A model generated the notes under the pieces. The model was given only the letters and a program-made list of their open reading frames with translations, was not told the DNA's origin and made no database searches. The translations under genes and the position numbers were made by a program. A stretch of 64,000 nucleotides of DNA from Siderastrea siderea (lineage: Eukaryota > Cnidaria > Anthozoa > Scleractinia > Rhizangiidae). Where the stretch lies: assembly GCA_964030785.1 (NCBI GenBank), contig CAXIQD010000367.1, positions 72,001 through 136,000 of the forward strand, in the 5' to 3' direction. Shown here piece after piece: positions 1 to 11,489 of the stretch; position 1 is the first letter of the stretch; every line of letters starts with the position of its first letter.

Positions 1-1139
1 TTATGTAATCGGATATTTAATTACTGAAATGAAAACTGTAATATATAGAAAAATAATGCCAATTAGAAAGCCGCCGACAAATTTTCAAAGCAAGATCTAT
101 CTTTGTAAATTTTAACTCCAGTTTTGGGCTCTGTTTCTCGATATCGCGTCCTATCAGGGATAAAATATACATTTGTTGACGTTTATTTTTTTCTATTTTC
201 TAATTTTCGTGTCAAAACTTCGACATCATCTACTTAAAAACATAACTCGTAGAAAAAAATTCAAGGTACTATGACCTGGCAATTTTAAAATAACTTTAAA
301 AATTGGTAAATTTTCAGTTAATTTACATTGATATTAGTTTTCCTTCGCAACGACCGGTGCAAAGGTCTAATGAATTATTTAAAGATGGTTTTCAGTAGAT
401 CAGTATACTATTTTAACAACTTAAAAACTTGCTTTCAATTAAGAGCTATTCAGCAAAGCTATTTGTTAGCCTAACAAACTAGTCGTGCAGCTTTCAAAAC
501 CTCTAGCTTTAAATGCTGATCATAAAATGAAATGCTTAATTTTCGCACAAAAGGCAGTTCTTACGAGTATGACCAATTCGAAAACAAGTAATAAAATAAA
601 AACAAAGCTTTTTTAGAGAGTAACAGCAATGACAAGTACAATTTTTATAACTGACGTTTTAAACAATTCCTTGTCAATACTAAAACAATAAAGAAAATAG
701 TCTCTGAATAGTTTCAGTTTCATTTTGCAACCTTCATTGGCTGTTTTTTAGACTTTTTCAAGCACAATATTTTTATCACGTGAAATCTAACCCAGAGAAG
801 ATTCATGAAGAGCCATTTATGATCATAATGCCTCTGCATTTTAAGCCTTGTCGTTCACGGGAAACAATCACGGGAGAAAAAGAAAACGATTTTAAATTTA
901 ATGAAATTCTCCAAACTTACGTTGCGTAAAATACAGTAAAACGTACGAGGAGGAGATTTTGCATGAAGATATTTAGAAATTGTAACTCGCTTTTGTTAGG
1001 GCGGTACCTTCTGTTTTGTAGGCCAAATAATGAATCCAAAAAAGCAACCCTCTTTCAGACATCGTTCAGAGAAAACATTTCGTCATCTAAAAGTAATCTC
1101 TTGCTTAATTCGAAAATTGTATTGTATCATTATATAATA
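1..1139. other. AT-rich stretch with no supported gene
   Basis: I see no splice-supported exon, known domain or clear repeat here. The only sizeable open frame near the end (963-1148) has no recognisable motif and runs into a low-complexity tail, so it is not called. Confidence 0.5.
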
Positions 1140-1222
1140 TATATCTAGTGTTAGGACCTCTATGTAAACCACTTTTTAGTGATGGAGCTTCCTAATAAAA
1201 GATTGTTATTATTATTATTATA
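1140..1222 (+). repeat. Retroelement-type 3' tail with (TTA)n
   Basis: A short stretch ends in a run of TTA trinucleotides. Its layout (a short conserved segment, then a trinucleotide tail) resembles the 3' end of a non-LTR retroelement, as at 28966-29265. No coding part is attached, so this is a weak call from layout only. Confidence 0.3.
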
Positions 1223-2228
1223 ATTCGAAAACGAAGCTCTCCACGCGCGGCAGCGGACTTTTGCATGCGTTCGCACGTGTGCTTCTCTCGACAAGTTAAA
1301 CTCGGTTCTACTTCTTGCAACGACTGCGACTTCGGAATAAACTGCAGGAAGTTTTAATGAGACATTTTTTTCCCTATAGCTCAGTCGCAATTTTGTTGTG
1401 AGACAAACAACTTGCTAATAGTTAGAAGAACTAATATCATGGGTGACAAATTACTCCTTAATTTTGGCGCGAAATTTTAGTGTTAATTTATAATTTCACA
1501 TGTGAAATTACAAAATTGCCATGGCAACGGGCCTACAGCTCAGTGCCAAGACATTACGGATGAAGATGTTTTGTGCAGAATTAGAACTACAGAAATTCTG
1601 GAAATATTCGTTGAGGACACAATCCGTGATCTGTAAATTTTGACTTTTAATTGACTGAGCTTCTCAGAAACCAACTGCGAGGCAAAAAGGAAGAGATTAT
1701 TTGTGATAGTGTGACAGCGAAAATTGTTGAACGGCAAGCTGGCAGTTGCTGATCGAGTGATGACCGCGACCTCAGAGAAGTAATTCAGTAATTCAGTTGA
1801 TTTGGGCACTTCTTCAAATAGAATAGAGGTCAGTTTTACACAAATTTGCTTCCAAAGTTTACTTTCGTTAAAACCAGTTTGCTGTGCGTATTTTGAACTG
1901 CATTTGTGAATCCTTGCTCGATTGAGCAAGGTGGTGCTCGATTCAGTGAATTTGCCGGATAAAACACGGTAACCTTTGCTGCGCGATTTGTTTTGGTACT
2001 TTTCAAGTAAAAATGCAGAGTCTGGTGTATTTTACTGTCGATTACAAATATTTGAAATCGTCGAAGTGCGGTATAAACTTCCCATAATATTTTTTTCATC
2101 ATTTCTCTCAGAAAACTGTGAGCTTGGCCAAACTGTATGCTTTAAACTTTTCAATGCTTGGAGTTCTCGCTGCGATAAACAAGTCAAAACTGCACGATTG
2201 TGAGCGTAATTTGTCACCCATGATATTA
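1223..2228. other. No supported gene; repeat-like DNA
   Basis: Several overlapping open frames of 75-129 codons occur on both strands, but none shows a domain, and their codons are equally open in the opposite frames, as expected of AT-rich non-coding DNA. A motif near 1380-1420 (CTCAGTCGCAATTTTGTTG) recurs at about 2587, which points to a dispersed repeat. Confidence 0.4.
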
Positions 2229-2402
2229 ATAGGTAATCAAATGGTATACTCGTGAAATTAGGAACTAATTTCACTTGCGTTTTGTCAAAATTCCAATAAT
2301 TTCCCTCGCCTAAAGGCTCGGGAAATTATTAGAATTTTGACAAAACGCGCGTGAAATTATTTCCTAATTTCACTCGTCACCATTTGATTACACATACTAA
2401 TA
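2229..2402. mobile_element. Foldback MITE-like element (about 174 bp)
   Basis: The two halves are near-perfect inverted copies. The outer arms read ATTAATAGGTAATCAAATGG and, inverted, CCATTTGATTACACATACTAAT. The inner arms share TTTTGTCAAAATTCCAATAA around a short loop containing GCCTAAAGGC. It is non-coding, and its length and symmetry fit a miniature inverted-repeat element. No autonomous partner is visible in the window. Confidence 0.65.
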
Positions 2403-2711
2403 TTTAGTAACTATGAACAAAATTGGGCTACTTTTTAGGTTCCCTTTGATTCAATATTGCTTTTTGGCGCTTTTTAATTTCCAAACTGAGAAACATAATT
2501 GATCTTCTCGTCCCCAGGCTCCAGGGAACAATAACAAAAAAGATCCTTCGGGAAATTTCACTGAAACAATTTTTCTTTTTGTGCAACTCAGTTGCAATTT
2601 TGTTGCGAGGCAAGTAACTTGCTAATAGTTACAAGAACCAATATTTAGTAACTGTGAACAGAATTGGGCTATTTTTTTAGGTTCCCTTTGATTTGAATTT
2701 GCTTTTTGGAG
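2401..2711 (+). repeat. Two direct copies of a ~70-bp unit
   Basis: The segment at 2398-2470 (ATATTTAGTAACTATGAACA onward through GGTTCCCTTTGATT) is repeated at 2640-2711 with a few substitutions. The copies are separated by about 170 bp of unrelated sequence. They could mark the ends of an old insertion or a local duplication. Confidence 0.55.
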
Positions 2712-3325
2712 TTTTAAGTGACACTAATAACATCTGGTAGAGATACAATTTTGAAGCGGTATAACCCTTTCTTAGTGATGGAGTTTGTAATCTAAATAAC
2801 ACTAGAAGCCACCTTTGTATAATTTGCAATCTAGTACCGAGAGTCCTCAGGCTCCTTGGCCACCGGGTTGTCGCCGGGAGAGACGCTGGGGTAATGGAAT
2901 TGTTACCACAGGAATCATGCAGTTAACGGTTCTTAGTTTTGTTATAGTGAACAGCCAGTCAAAACAAGAAAAAGCCCCAGGGGCATTAGACCCCACCGTT
3001 CTTCTCCCTTTACTTAGGGTGCAAAATATATTACGGTCACTCAAAATACAAGCCCAAGTGGTGTAAATTTTTGAAGTTGGTGATTTATCGTACCTTTGAC
3101 GGGTTTGCTGCCATTTCCCCTACATCTTCTCCGCACCCTTCTCCCTGTGATAATACCAATCCCTGATAGCTGATAGAATGAACTCCTTTCCCATCCTTCA
3201 TTCCTTGGTCAACCACCTGTTGTAGCCTTTGCGAAGAAGAACGTGACGAATTATTTTGACCATAGCGAGACTCAGTTGCCTCACGTTTTCTAAAACGAAC
3301 TAACATCTCAGTGCAATTCTGAATA

Positions 3326-4208
3326 ATGCATGGTTCAATTCTACCTGTTACCATGCCCCCCCCCCTCCGGGCATACCCCCGGGGATTTGCAATTTTGTTT
3401 TCATTTGGCGGTCTATTCCCCACCCTTGGGCACGCAGAAAGAGACAATTCCCCACCCCCGGGACTCCTCATTGACCACAAATACGTTGTTTTGTGTACAA
3501 AGCATAGATTACGATATCGATTTCCGTACAATAGCAACGAAGGACACTACATGTATAATGTCTATATTTGAAAAAGAAAACTGAAGAAAAACCTCTAACT
3601 GCAGTGGCATACGGCTAGCGAGTAAAGAAATGGTCTTCGCCACGTGATTTATTCTACATATAGCACATACGCACAAGAGGTCCGTGAACAAAAATTGATG
3701 GCGGCATTTTAAAGGCGTTTTTTCTTAGCTTGTTTCATAAGAATGAACACTGGACTGAGACCTCTGTTTAATATAAAGCCGTGCATCCGCATATAAAGCC
3801 TTTTAAGTCATCTTAGTATATACATAAATACGCTGAAGAAATATTTATTTTGTTTGTGACGAACGCCATCCATTCGAGTACGCATCAAACGCACATTCGT
3901 TTAACAATTTAAAATAACAGTACCTTCGAATACAGATTTTAATTTTGAGAGATTATTCTTCTCTAACCAATCTGCTGCAAATTCTAAGATTCTCACTGGA
4001 AATAGGCAGTCTTCTCCACGCGGTCCGGCGTCAACCGAGAAGTGACGTACTTCAGAAGAACAACAAGAAGTTATATTCGATTTGCCCCACCCCCCTCCCC
4101 CCGGGACAAGACGGCTTCAAACAATTCCCCACCCCCGGGACCGAAGGGCTGGACTTGTCCCCGGGGTTGCCCGGGGAGGATGGTAACAGGTAAAATTGAA
4201 CCACGCAT
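3326..4208. mobile_element. TIR element with C-rich ends, copy 1
   Basis: The left end ATGCATGGTTCAATTCTACC is mirrored on the right by GGTAAAATTGAACCACGCAT, and both ends are followed inward by runs of C or G and repeated CCCCGGG/GGGGTGGGGAATTG motifs. The same element occurs in opposite orientation at 62776-63719. There the flanking host repeat is known uninterrupted, which fixes the boundaries. The inside is AT-rich and non-coding. Open frames across the C-rich ends are by-products of composition. Confidence 0.7.
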
Positions 4209-4640
4209 AACAAGGGCACAGAAATTTAAATAGATTTATTGAAGAGACAAAATTATCCTAAAATCTAAACGAAACCGGCATCTACCGAAAAAAAAAACGT
4301 CAAGTCTATTTTCCCTCCCTCCACTCATGTCCAATACACCCGAACTGAATCGGACCGACTGTAGGCAAAGACGACCGGGCTCAGCAGAAGTGAGATCGCG
4401 AAATTTATTACGCCTTATCGGAAGTAGAATTCTAGCGGGGGTATGGGAAGAAGAGAGACCCTGGGAACGATGGAACGAGGTGGACCGGAAGTTAGCTAAA
4501 GGAGGTCCAGGGTGCCAATTGTTAGCGAACCGTCACGGCCCGAGACAGACCGTCACGACCCGTCATAGCAAAACTCGACCCGATTCACCGGAAGTCAGTT
4601 CGTGAACAAAAGCTTAATTCGACGGAAACGGAGGGAAATG
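4209..4640 (+). other. GC-richer segment with an unrecognised 92-codon frame
   Basis: The stretch 4327-4605 is open for 92 codons, is rich in Arg, Glu and Pro, and has clearly higher GC than its surroundings. I recognise no family. It lies directly before a minisatellite and has no obvious splice sites, so it may be part of an old mobile element. Confidence 0.25.
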
Positions 4641-5095
4641 GCAACCAAATGACATACATTTATACCTCGTTCTAAGCGTCAGACAAGCGATGGACACGCG
4701 TATCAATATAAACAGAGGAATGACAAAACTGTGCATGCATGTATACCTCGTTCTAAGCGTCAGACGATCAATGGAGATGCATATTCAAACGCAAGGAGAC
4801 GAAAAACACACCTACACGCGTACGTATACTTCGTTCTAAGCGTCAGACAAGCAATGGAGACGCTTGTAAACTCAAGCAGACGAAAAACAAAACTACCTGT
4901 GCATGTATACCTCGTTCTAAGCGTCACACGAGCAATGGAGACGCTTATAAATGCAAGCAGACGGAAAAAAGACTACACGTGCATGTATACCTCGTTCTAA
5001 GCATCAGACGAACAATGAAGACGCTTGTAAACTCAAGCAGACGAAAAACTAAACTACACGTGCATGTACACCTCGTTCTAAGCAGGAAGAGTGCG
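4640..5095 (+). repeat. Minisatellite, ~81-bp unit, about six copies
   Basis: The landmark TATACCTCGTTCTAAGCGTC recurs starting near 4661, 4742, 4825, 4906, 4986 and 5067 (last copies diverged), a spacing of 80-83 bp. Each unit also carries GCAATGGAGACGCTTGTAAA and CAAGCAGACGAAAAACAAAA. Because 81 is divisible by 3, the array keeps a frame open in parts; this is not evidence of coding. Confidence 0.85.
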
Positions 5096-6540
5096 ACAAG
5101 TGCTAGATCGGAGAAAAGTATAATAGGAGTTGTGGTCCATACTTTTCCCGTTCTCCGATTATTTAAATTGTTTAAACGTAACGTGCGAATGGAAATCGCA
5201 ACAAATGGATTAGAATTTTTACTGTTTAAGGGAAAACACGCGAACCGAAGCGGAAAACGCAAATGAACGTGCCCCTTATGCTTCATTCTGTAAACGTGAG
5301 GCGGAAATAAAAATCGCAACGTAGCAATTTATTCATTTCCCTCTTTAGGAACTGAAAACACACGAGCCGAAGTGGGAAACTCAAATGAACATACGAAAGC
5401 GAACAAAGAAAAGATAAATGCATGTCTTGAATGCTTTGCTTTTTAAACGTGAGATAGGGATGGAAATCACGAGGGGGGAATTCGCAATACCCGGTTCACT
5501 TCAAAGACTGCTCCTAAAGTCGTCGAAATTTGCATAAAAACAACTCGGCTGTTCAACAGAAATTTGTTAAGCGTGTGCAATGAAAGAAGACGGCCTGATA
5601 TTTCCCGTTCTTTTAGCGCGCCATGCGAGAAAGGTGAAAATCGGACAGTGGCAACAATCAGACAATTGGTGTCTTGTTACAAGAAGGCGCATAAACGCAA
5701 GCTACAGTATTAGCCGAGATTGATTTCGCTTTTAGAGTTTCTCGTCAATATGCTCTCTAGACCACCTTCAACTGAGACCGTGGATTCGAGCTTCCAGCAG
5801 TTTGCCCGGACACTTTCTCACGTGGGTTTGACAACACTCGTCATGAAAAGGAAACGTTCTTGTTATTGTTTTAACAGGATCAGCAAATAATATTTTTCTC
5901 AGAACATGGCCATTATGCAAGATCTGGACCCCATGCTTCCTCAAAAACAACTATTTTTGCTCATGTAGCCTGCAGCTTTGGGTCTTTCAATAAATATTTG
6001 GACCATGTTCTGAAGATTACTTACGTTTAGTCTCCATATTCTAATAACTAATTCTATTGTCAAATTAGAGAAATACCCTTATCTGAATCTCTCCAATTCT
6101 CTCCCAAACAAAAAAAAATTAAAAAGGAGTCTTCGCCATGTTGAAGTGATTGCAATCTCTAATATCTTTTGGAGTCACGCGAGAAAAAAATTTAAAAGAC
6201 CGAAGAAAAAGACAGAACGATTTTTGAAACTGTATCAGTTGCGCGGCCAGATACAAAATCATGTCGCCTTCTAAATTATGATGCCTTACTCCGTTTATTT
6301 TTAATCCCTTTGTGCCTCCTTCCTTTTTGTAGGTTATTAAAAATTGGACATTGACTGCATTAATAAGAACAACGGCGTTATTAAAGGACCGAAATTTTAA
6401 GGCCTTTTTGTTACTGACGTGCTATCGCTGTATTAGTTCTAATTTAGGAATGTAACCCACCAAAAGGGTCTCTCGCCTTCTTTTGTGAATTCGGACATTG
6501 TTTCTTAAGAGAGATATTTTTTCAATTATATGGATGAGGT
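5096..6540. other. No supported gene
   Basis: AT-rich sequence with only short frames. No known domain, RNA gene or clear inverted repeat was found. Confidence 0.4.
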
Positions 6541-6542
6541 TG

Positions 6543-6640
6543 AGCAAGCGAGAATTATCAAGGCCGAGGTCCGTATTATCGGCTGAGGCGGATAAAACAA
6601 ACTGAGGCCTTGATAATTTCGCCATCATGCGAAAACCGTA
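6543..6640. mobile_element. Degenerate palindromic MITE remnant
   Basis: GAATTATCAAGGCCGAGGTC is mirrored downstream by TGAGGCCTTGATAATTTCGC, and the centre is built from GGCTGAGGC-type repeats. The arms of about 18 bp look like a shrunken or eroded foldback element. Confidence 0.4.
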
Positions 6641-7087
6641 TCCGATAACTGTTTTATTAAACAACGTTAAGTGCCCAGCACCATGCTAAGCCAATAAAAA
6701 TTTCTTCTGATGGCGATACAAGCCTGAACCCACTTAGAGAAACGTTTGTAAACAACTTTGATGACAGCGATACGCTGACTTGAAAAGGTTTAATTTTCAC
6801 AAAAACTCATAAAATGGTGTGAAATGTTTCACAAAAAAAACATGACTGAAAGGTTAACACTGACTGAAAGGTTCTCTTAAGTTCTGTGAGCACTTTACGA
6901 TGCTATTGTGTGTATCTGTAGAAATGACGTCAGTTCTGCCTGTATACTCCTGTTATCTGTAGATATGACATCAAAATTCGATGTCAGTGCGAATTAGCTG
7001 AATGCTCTCAACCAATGAGAATAGAAATAGTGGCTACAATGTATAATTATAACTGTTAAGCATGTCCCCTAACGGAAACCACAATGT

Positions 7088-7519
7088 ATTACACCTTTTG
7101 CTGTTCATTACGAGAAAATACGCAATCATTTGCGTGAAACGGCGATCAATTACGGGAAGAGACATTCATTAGCGCGAAAATACGAACATTTGCGCAAAAG
7201 TCAGATTCAATAGCGATTTTTGCATTTTAATCAACATTCAATAACATTTTGGGCATTCATATGCGTCATTTGGCATACAAAAGAGAAAAATATATACTTT
7301 CATTTGTGCTAGTATGCAAGTCATTAACACCATCTTGAATGTCAATAGGGACAATAAACAAACATTAAAGTGAAAATACCATTTATTAACATTTCTGTCA
7401 CACTGAAAGCAATTCAATAGAATTCCTGGACGGCCTTAGTGTGGATGAGACAAACATTGATGTACTTGTACAAACAATTACGTGTTCTTTAAATTCAATA
7501 AACAAAAAACGATTTTCAA
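7088..7519 (+). repeat. Left TIR of the 7-9 kb transposon
   Basis: It matches the reverse complement of 8808-9239 along its whole length with scattered mismatches. It includes sub-repeats such as ATTTGCGTGAAACGGC, GCGCGAAAATACG and TTTGCGCAAAA, which may be transposase-binding sites. Confidence 0.85.
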
Positions 7520-7718
7520 TGGAACAATACCTAATTTGCCTGAAATTTTCATCGCCAGTGTGATGCCCATGATATGTACATGTATGTACAACCCTTTGGA
7601 TAGGTTACGTAACCTTTGTCAAGTGCAAAATAGGATAAAAGGATCAGAAAATTTTTTCCTGTTCATTTATCTTCGTGAGCGTTTTTTGACTACTGGTACA
7701 TGTACATGTACATACAAA

Positions 7719-8776
7719 ATGCCTCAAAGAAATCGAATACCTCTCGAACACAGAGAGAGAATCGTTAGAGCTTTTGAGGACGAGCAGGAAGACTATCTTT
7801 TGGTCGCAGACACGTTGGGCGTGAATCGATCAACGGCAAGGGGTATCGTGGCGCGTTACATCACAGAAGGCAGAATTCGGGAGAGACCAAGAGGTGGAAG
7901 AAACAACGTGCGCGTGGATGATGAAATGAGAGACTCTAGAGCAAATTGTCAACAAAAACTGTCTGCTCACACTTGCTCAAATAAACAGTGAATTAAGGAG
8001 ACGGTTACCAGCCAAACCCGAGATACATGACCGTACTGTATCAAGAACGTTAGACGGGATGCTGTTCCTAGTGAAACTGGTCAGACCCCTCCCTGCTGAC
8101 AGAAACAGACCTGACGTGCTGAACAAGCGAGTCGATTACGCGAACTGGTTTATGAATCATGCCATAGTCCCTCACTGTGTGTTTGTCGACGAATGCGGCT
8201 AACACGTCGGCCAGAAGTCACGGTAGGGCGAGGCAAGGAGAGAGGGCGTACCACCAAGTGTGCGGTCAGCGTGGACGAAACCTGACCGTGACAATGACAA
8301 TTTCGCCCAGAAACGGACTTGTGTTTTCGTCAGCTGCTGTGGGAGGAATGAACGCTGAGCGTTTTAACAACTTCCTGGCACAGGCGAGGACGAACTTAGA
8401 TCCTGGCGAGTCAGTGATCTTTGTTTATGACGGAGCACCGGCCCACAGAAACCCGACCATTCCCGCCCCAAATACAGAGCTTAAAATGCTTCCACCCTAC
8501 AGCCCTTTCCTCAACATCGTGGAACAGGCAATAAGCAGTCTTAAAGCGGCCATCAAGGCCGACATCTCCCGTCCTGAAATCCAAAGACTTATGGACAACA
8601 GAGATGAAGCAGGAGCCCCAAGAATCCCACTCAAAGGGGATTTTCGAACACAACAACTTCTTGAAGCTCTACACAGAAACATCGACACCGTCACCGCAGC
8701 TAAATGTGCTCAATGGTACCGTTTAATGCAGACCTACCTGCCAAGATGTTTAAACAGAGAGGTTATTGAGGGATAG
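7719..8776 (+). pseudogene. Frameshifted DDE transposase (IS630/Tc1/mariner type)
   Basis: Translation begins MPQRNRIPLEHRERIVRAFE, followed by a helix-turn-helix region (LLVADTLGVNRSTARGIV, then ARYITEGRI) that would bind the TIRs. Frame changes near 7930-7940 and 8190-8215 split the coding region into three pieces. Across the pieces the catalytic landmarks of the DDE fold are visible: FVDECG (first Asp, about 8187), VIFVYDGAPAHRN (second Asp) and PPYSPFLNIVEQAISSLK (third acidic residue). The C-terminal piece is open from about 8215 to 8776. The element is therefore probably unable to move on its own. The superfamily assignment is sound; the family within it is not determined. Confidence 0.85.
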
Positions 8777-8807
8777 ATTAAAATTCAGGTACTATAGGTA
8801 CTATTCA

Positions 8808-9239
8808 ATTGAAAATCGTTTTTCGTTTATTGAATTTAAAGAACGCGTAATTGTTTGTACAAGTACATTAATGTTTGTCTCATCCACACTAAGGCCGTCC
8901 AGGAATTCTATTGAATTGCTTTCAGTGTGACAGAAATGTTAATAAATGGTATTTTCACTTTAATGTTTGTTTATTGTCCCTATTGACATTCAAGATGGTG
9001 TTAATGACTTGCATGCTAGCGCAAATGAAAGTATATTTCTCTTTTTTGTATGCCGAATGACGCATATGAATGCCCAAAAGTGTTATTGAATGTTGATTAA
9101 AATGCAAATATCGTTATTGAATCTGATTTATGCGCAAATGTTCGTACTTTCGCGCTCATGGATGTCTCTTCGCGCAATTGAAGGCCGTTTCACGCAAATG
9201 ATTGCGTATTTTCTCGTAATGAACAGCAAAAGGTGTAAT
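8808..9239 (-). repeat. Right TIR of the 7-9 kb transposon
   Basis: This is the inverted partner of 7088-7519. It starts about 30 bp after the transposase stop codon and contains CGGCCTTAGTGTGGATGAGA (as complement), shared exactly with the left arm. Confidence 0.85.
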
Positions 9240-9396
9240 TTATATTGGCTATCGTCAAAACGCCAATTATAATACCACAAACTTTCTTCAACATCTCTAT
9301 TCTTTACATATTTCAGTTCCCAGCTGGCGTACAAAATGATTGGTTATAAAATTACTAAAGATGTTCTAATTCTCTTCTCACACTCTTGTCCGTGAC

Positions 9397-9531
9397 GAAT
9401 ATATTGGCGAAACAGGGAGGAGACTGTTAGGCGACCTCTTCAGCAACCACCTGCGAGACATTGAAAGAAATGACAAGGGCGCATCCAAACCAGTCGCTCA
9501 ACACTTCCTGACCATTCTAGCCAACTCATGA
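9397..9531 (+). pseudogene. Penelope-like element GIY-YIG endonuclease fragment
   Basis: A 44-codon frame begins EYIGETGRRLLGDLFSNHLR and continues DIERNDKGASKPVAQHF before a stop codon. The YIGETGRR...HLRD..E.NDK..SKPVA.HF pattern is the C-terminal GIY-YIG nuclease of Penelope-like retroelements. The rest of the element upstream (reverse transcriptase) is absent: the 7-9 kb transposon or unrelated DNA takes its place. It is a dead remnant. Confidence 0.75.
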
Positions 9532-9689
9532 GGCTCTGCGGGCTTTCCCTTCATCAACGCAACACAGTTAGCCCTAAAAAAGTTGGAGCAGTTGCAAAGA
9601 TTCAACTTTCAAATGGAAATAAGGAACGTTTTTTTTTCACATTGCCATGTTTCCACCAATAGCGTAGCTCCACCGTTCTACGAGGTATA

Positions 9690-9800
9690 ATCCACACACA
9701 ACCCATAATTTCTTGGTTCGCTCAGGCGATGGGTTAACGCTTGAAATGCCAGCCTTCGATTTCTTTAGGGTGGCCAATTTACCTTATTAATTTAGTTGAT
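9690..9800 (+). repeat. Penelope-like 3' terminal sequence with degenerate hammerhead-like motif
   Basis: Downstream of the nuclease fragment the sequence runs CTCAGGCGATGGGTTAACGC then TTGAAATGCCAGC and GGTGGCCAATTTACC. In Penelope-like elements this is where the pseudo-LTR with a hammerhead ribozyme lies, with core CTGANGA...GAAA. Here the CTGANGA box is mutated, so activity is unlikely. The identification rests on position and on partial core similarity. Confidence 0.35.
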
Positions 9801-9841
9801 AGATTCAAACTTTATGATTTCTCCTCCGACGTTGTGCACTT

Positions 9842-10260
9842 GGCACAACGTTTGAATGTTTTCCTGCGCTTGGCATTGGGTGAACATTTTTCCACGCTTG
9901 ACACTGATTGAATGTTTTCCGATCCCGCCATTTCAACGGCCATTTCAACAGGTTGAAATGTTCTTGGACCTTGACACCACTGAGTTAAAATGATTCCCAT
10001 GTTCGGCACCATATGTATGCTTTCATGCCCTTGGCAAAAGTTGATTTTTTTTCTCGCCGCTTTCCCTCACCTAATGCTGGTTTCACGTTTTTCCACACTA
10101 AGCACTCGTTGAAGCTTTCCCGTGCTTGAAACGCTTGCACGCTTCTTGCGCTGGCACTGAACAATAAAGCGCGGAAAAACATGCAAGCATTCCAAGCGCG
10201 GGAAAACATCCAAACGGTGCAAATCGCAGGAAAACATTCAAACAAACCATTAAATAGACA
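9842..10260 (+). repeat. Degenerate CGCGCTTGG minisatellite
   Basis: Loose copies of a ~27-bp unit (TTTCCCGCGCTTGG then CACCAGTTGAATG) alternate in orientation. The part 10075-10255 aligns with 47910-48075 in unit B, for example AAAAACATGCAAGCATTCCA in both. Confidence 0.7.
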
Positions 10261-10261
10261 A

Positions 10262-11447
10262 TAATACATGGGCGCGCGGAGGTATGGAATTTCTCTTCGA
10301 GTGTTCAACGCGATATCTCACTCGTTCGCTACGCTCACTCGTGAGATATCGAATTGAACACGAGAAGAGAAATTCCATATCTCCAAGCAGCCATGTATTA
10401 TTGTGTTTATTATATAAACACAAAAGCCCACAATACTACTGAAACAATTTTTATTTAAAGGCAACAGCAGTAAGCGTAGAGGCAAAAGATAAAAGTGATT
10501 CTGGTTCAACTCACTCAAACAAACAATTTTCAAATACATTCATTAACACAATAGAAAACTTTTCACTATTATTTTATTTTCATGCTATTATTACTACTCT
10601 TTACTACTTTATTTGTCCGTATTCATCAGTAGGCAATCGAAAGTCACCGTACCTTCTTAACCTTCTTACCAGATTAAACTTGCGACGTAAATAACTGGCA
10701 TAGCACTTATCGATTAACCCGAATATGGTCATCCTCAAATTCGGCAAAGTCGCAACTCGCCGTTAGTTGTCGAAGCCTACACACAAACTGATCCGCAGTG
10801 TCGTGTCAAAATTGAGAAATTCGTTTAAACAAGTGCCTCTCGAACAATTCAACTGTCAAACGTTGTCCTTTGATAACAGACTCGCTGTAGCGTAGGTTTC
10901 TAAGATAACGCTCCACAGAAGCGATAATTCCTCTGAGTCTTGTTGGCTTATATTCATTACCAGACTTTTCTCACAGACAATAGATATCTGCTGAGGTAAG
11001 CGTCTAATTCTGGCGGCGGTATGTCTTGAAGTTGTCTTGTTTCGTTTTCATTTGACAAAAACGACTTCATCAATGCTACGTCGCTGTGCATTTCTTTGAG
11101 TGTTTTTGTTGGCTTCAGCTTCGACAAATCTTTCAACATCTTCGTCAATGAGGGACACGAATCTTTCACTTGCCGAATTTTTGGTTGTTTTTCTGGTGTA
11201 CTGCTCGAGGCCATCGTAACCTGTTAGTAGTTATTTCTTTTTTGAACAATCCAAGCGAACAGCGATCGAGAACTACGAAATCATGGCAAGCCGTTGTCAA
11301 AAGTGGCGCGAAAGAAGGCGCGTGACGTCGCGAAAGCTGATTGGCCGTATTTTCACATGTAAAATTATCGTAATTTTACGTGTACCAAATACGACTTTTC
11401 TCAGTGGTGGAAATCTCTATAAAACACTCCAGTTTATATAATAATAT
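10262..11447 (-). mobile_element. Crypton/gag-like composite element, copy 1
   Basis: This block matches 36622-37765 almost end to end but is missing from the equivalent place in unit B (about 48090), so it inserted after the duplication. One end is a striking palindrome (about 10280-10385, centred on TCACTCGTTCGCTACGCTCA); the other end has CTCTATAAAACACTCCAGTT. The two ends are not inverted copies of each other. Minus-strand remnants encode a KIAA1958/ZMYM-like (Crypton-related) N-terminal piece. Absence of TIRs fits Crypton tyrosine-recombinase elements, but no recombinase catalytic domain is present. Confidence 0.6.
10957..11214 (-). pseudogene. Crypton-related (KIAA1958/ZMYM-like) N-terminal fragment
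   Basis: The frame starts MASSSTPEKQPKIRQVKDSC and later reads NENETRQLQDIPPPELDAYL then SRYLLSVRKVW. The motif IPPPELDAYLSR..LSVRK is typical of the DUF3504/KIAA1958 family derived from Crypton tyrosine recombinases. Comparison with the second copy shows frameshifts near residues 12 and 40. The residues after SVRK, which in the second copy read YEPTTLRGI, fall in another frame. It is a broken gene, with no integrase active site in the window. Confidence 0.5.
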
Positions 11448-11489
11448 TAAATATCCCACGTGTAAAATGTTGCCGGCAATGCTTTTGAC

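Larger units (their letters stand above)
7088..9239 (+). mobile_element. IS630/Tc1/mariner-type transposon with 432-bp TIRs
   Basis: The terminal segments 7088-7519 and 8808-9239 are inverted copies of equal length. The outermost bases are ATTACACCTTTTGCTGTTCA and its complement. Between them lies one transposase-like reading frame on the plus strand, broken by two frameshifts. TIRs this long are unusual for Tc1/mariner, whose ends are mostly tens to a couple of hundred bp. No clean TA duplication is visible at the edges, so the exact boundary is uncertain by a few bases. The two TIRs have diverged by several substitutions and single-base indels, so this copy is not very recent. Confidence 0.88.

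Noticed and set aside
3085..3537. 150-codon minus-strand frame
   Set aside because: It crosses the boundary of the TIR element at 3326 and its C-rich end; part of it is repeated, in inverted form, at 63.5 kb without the rest.
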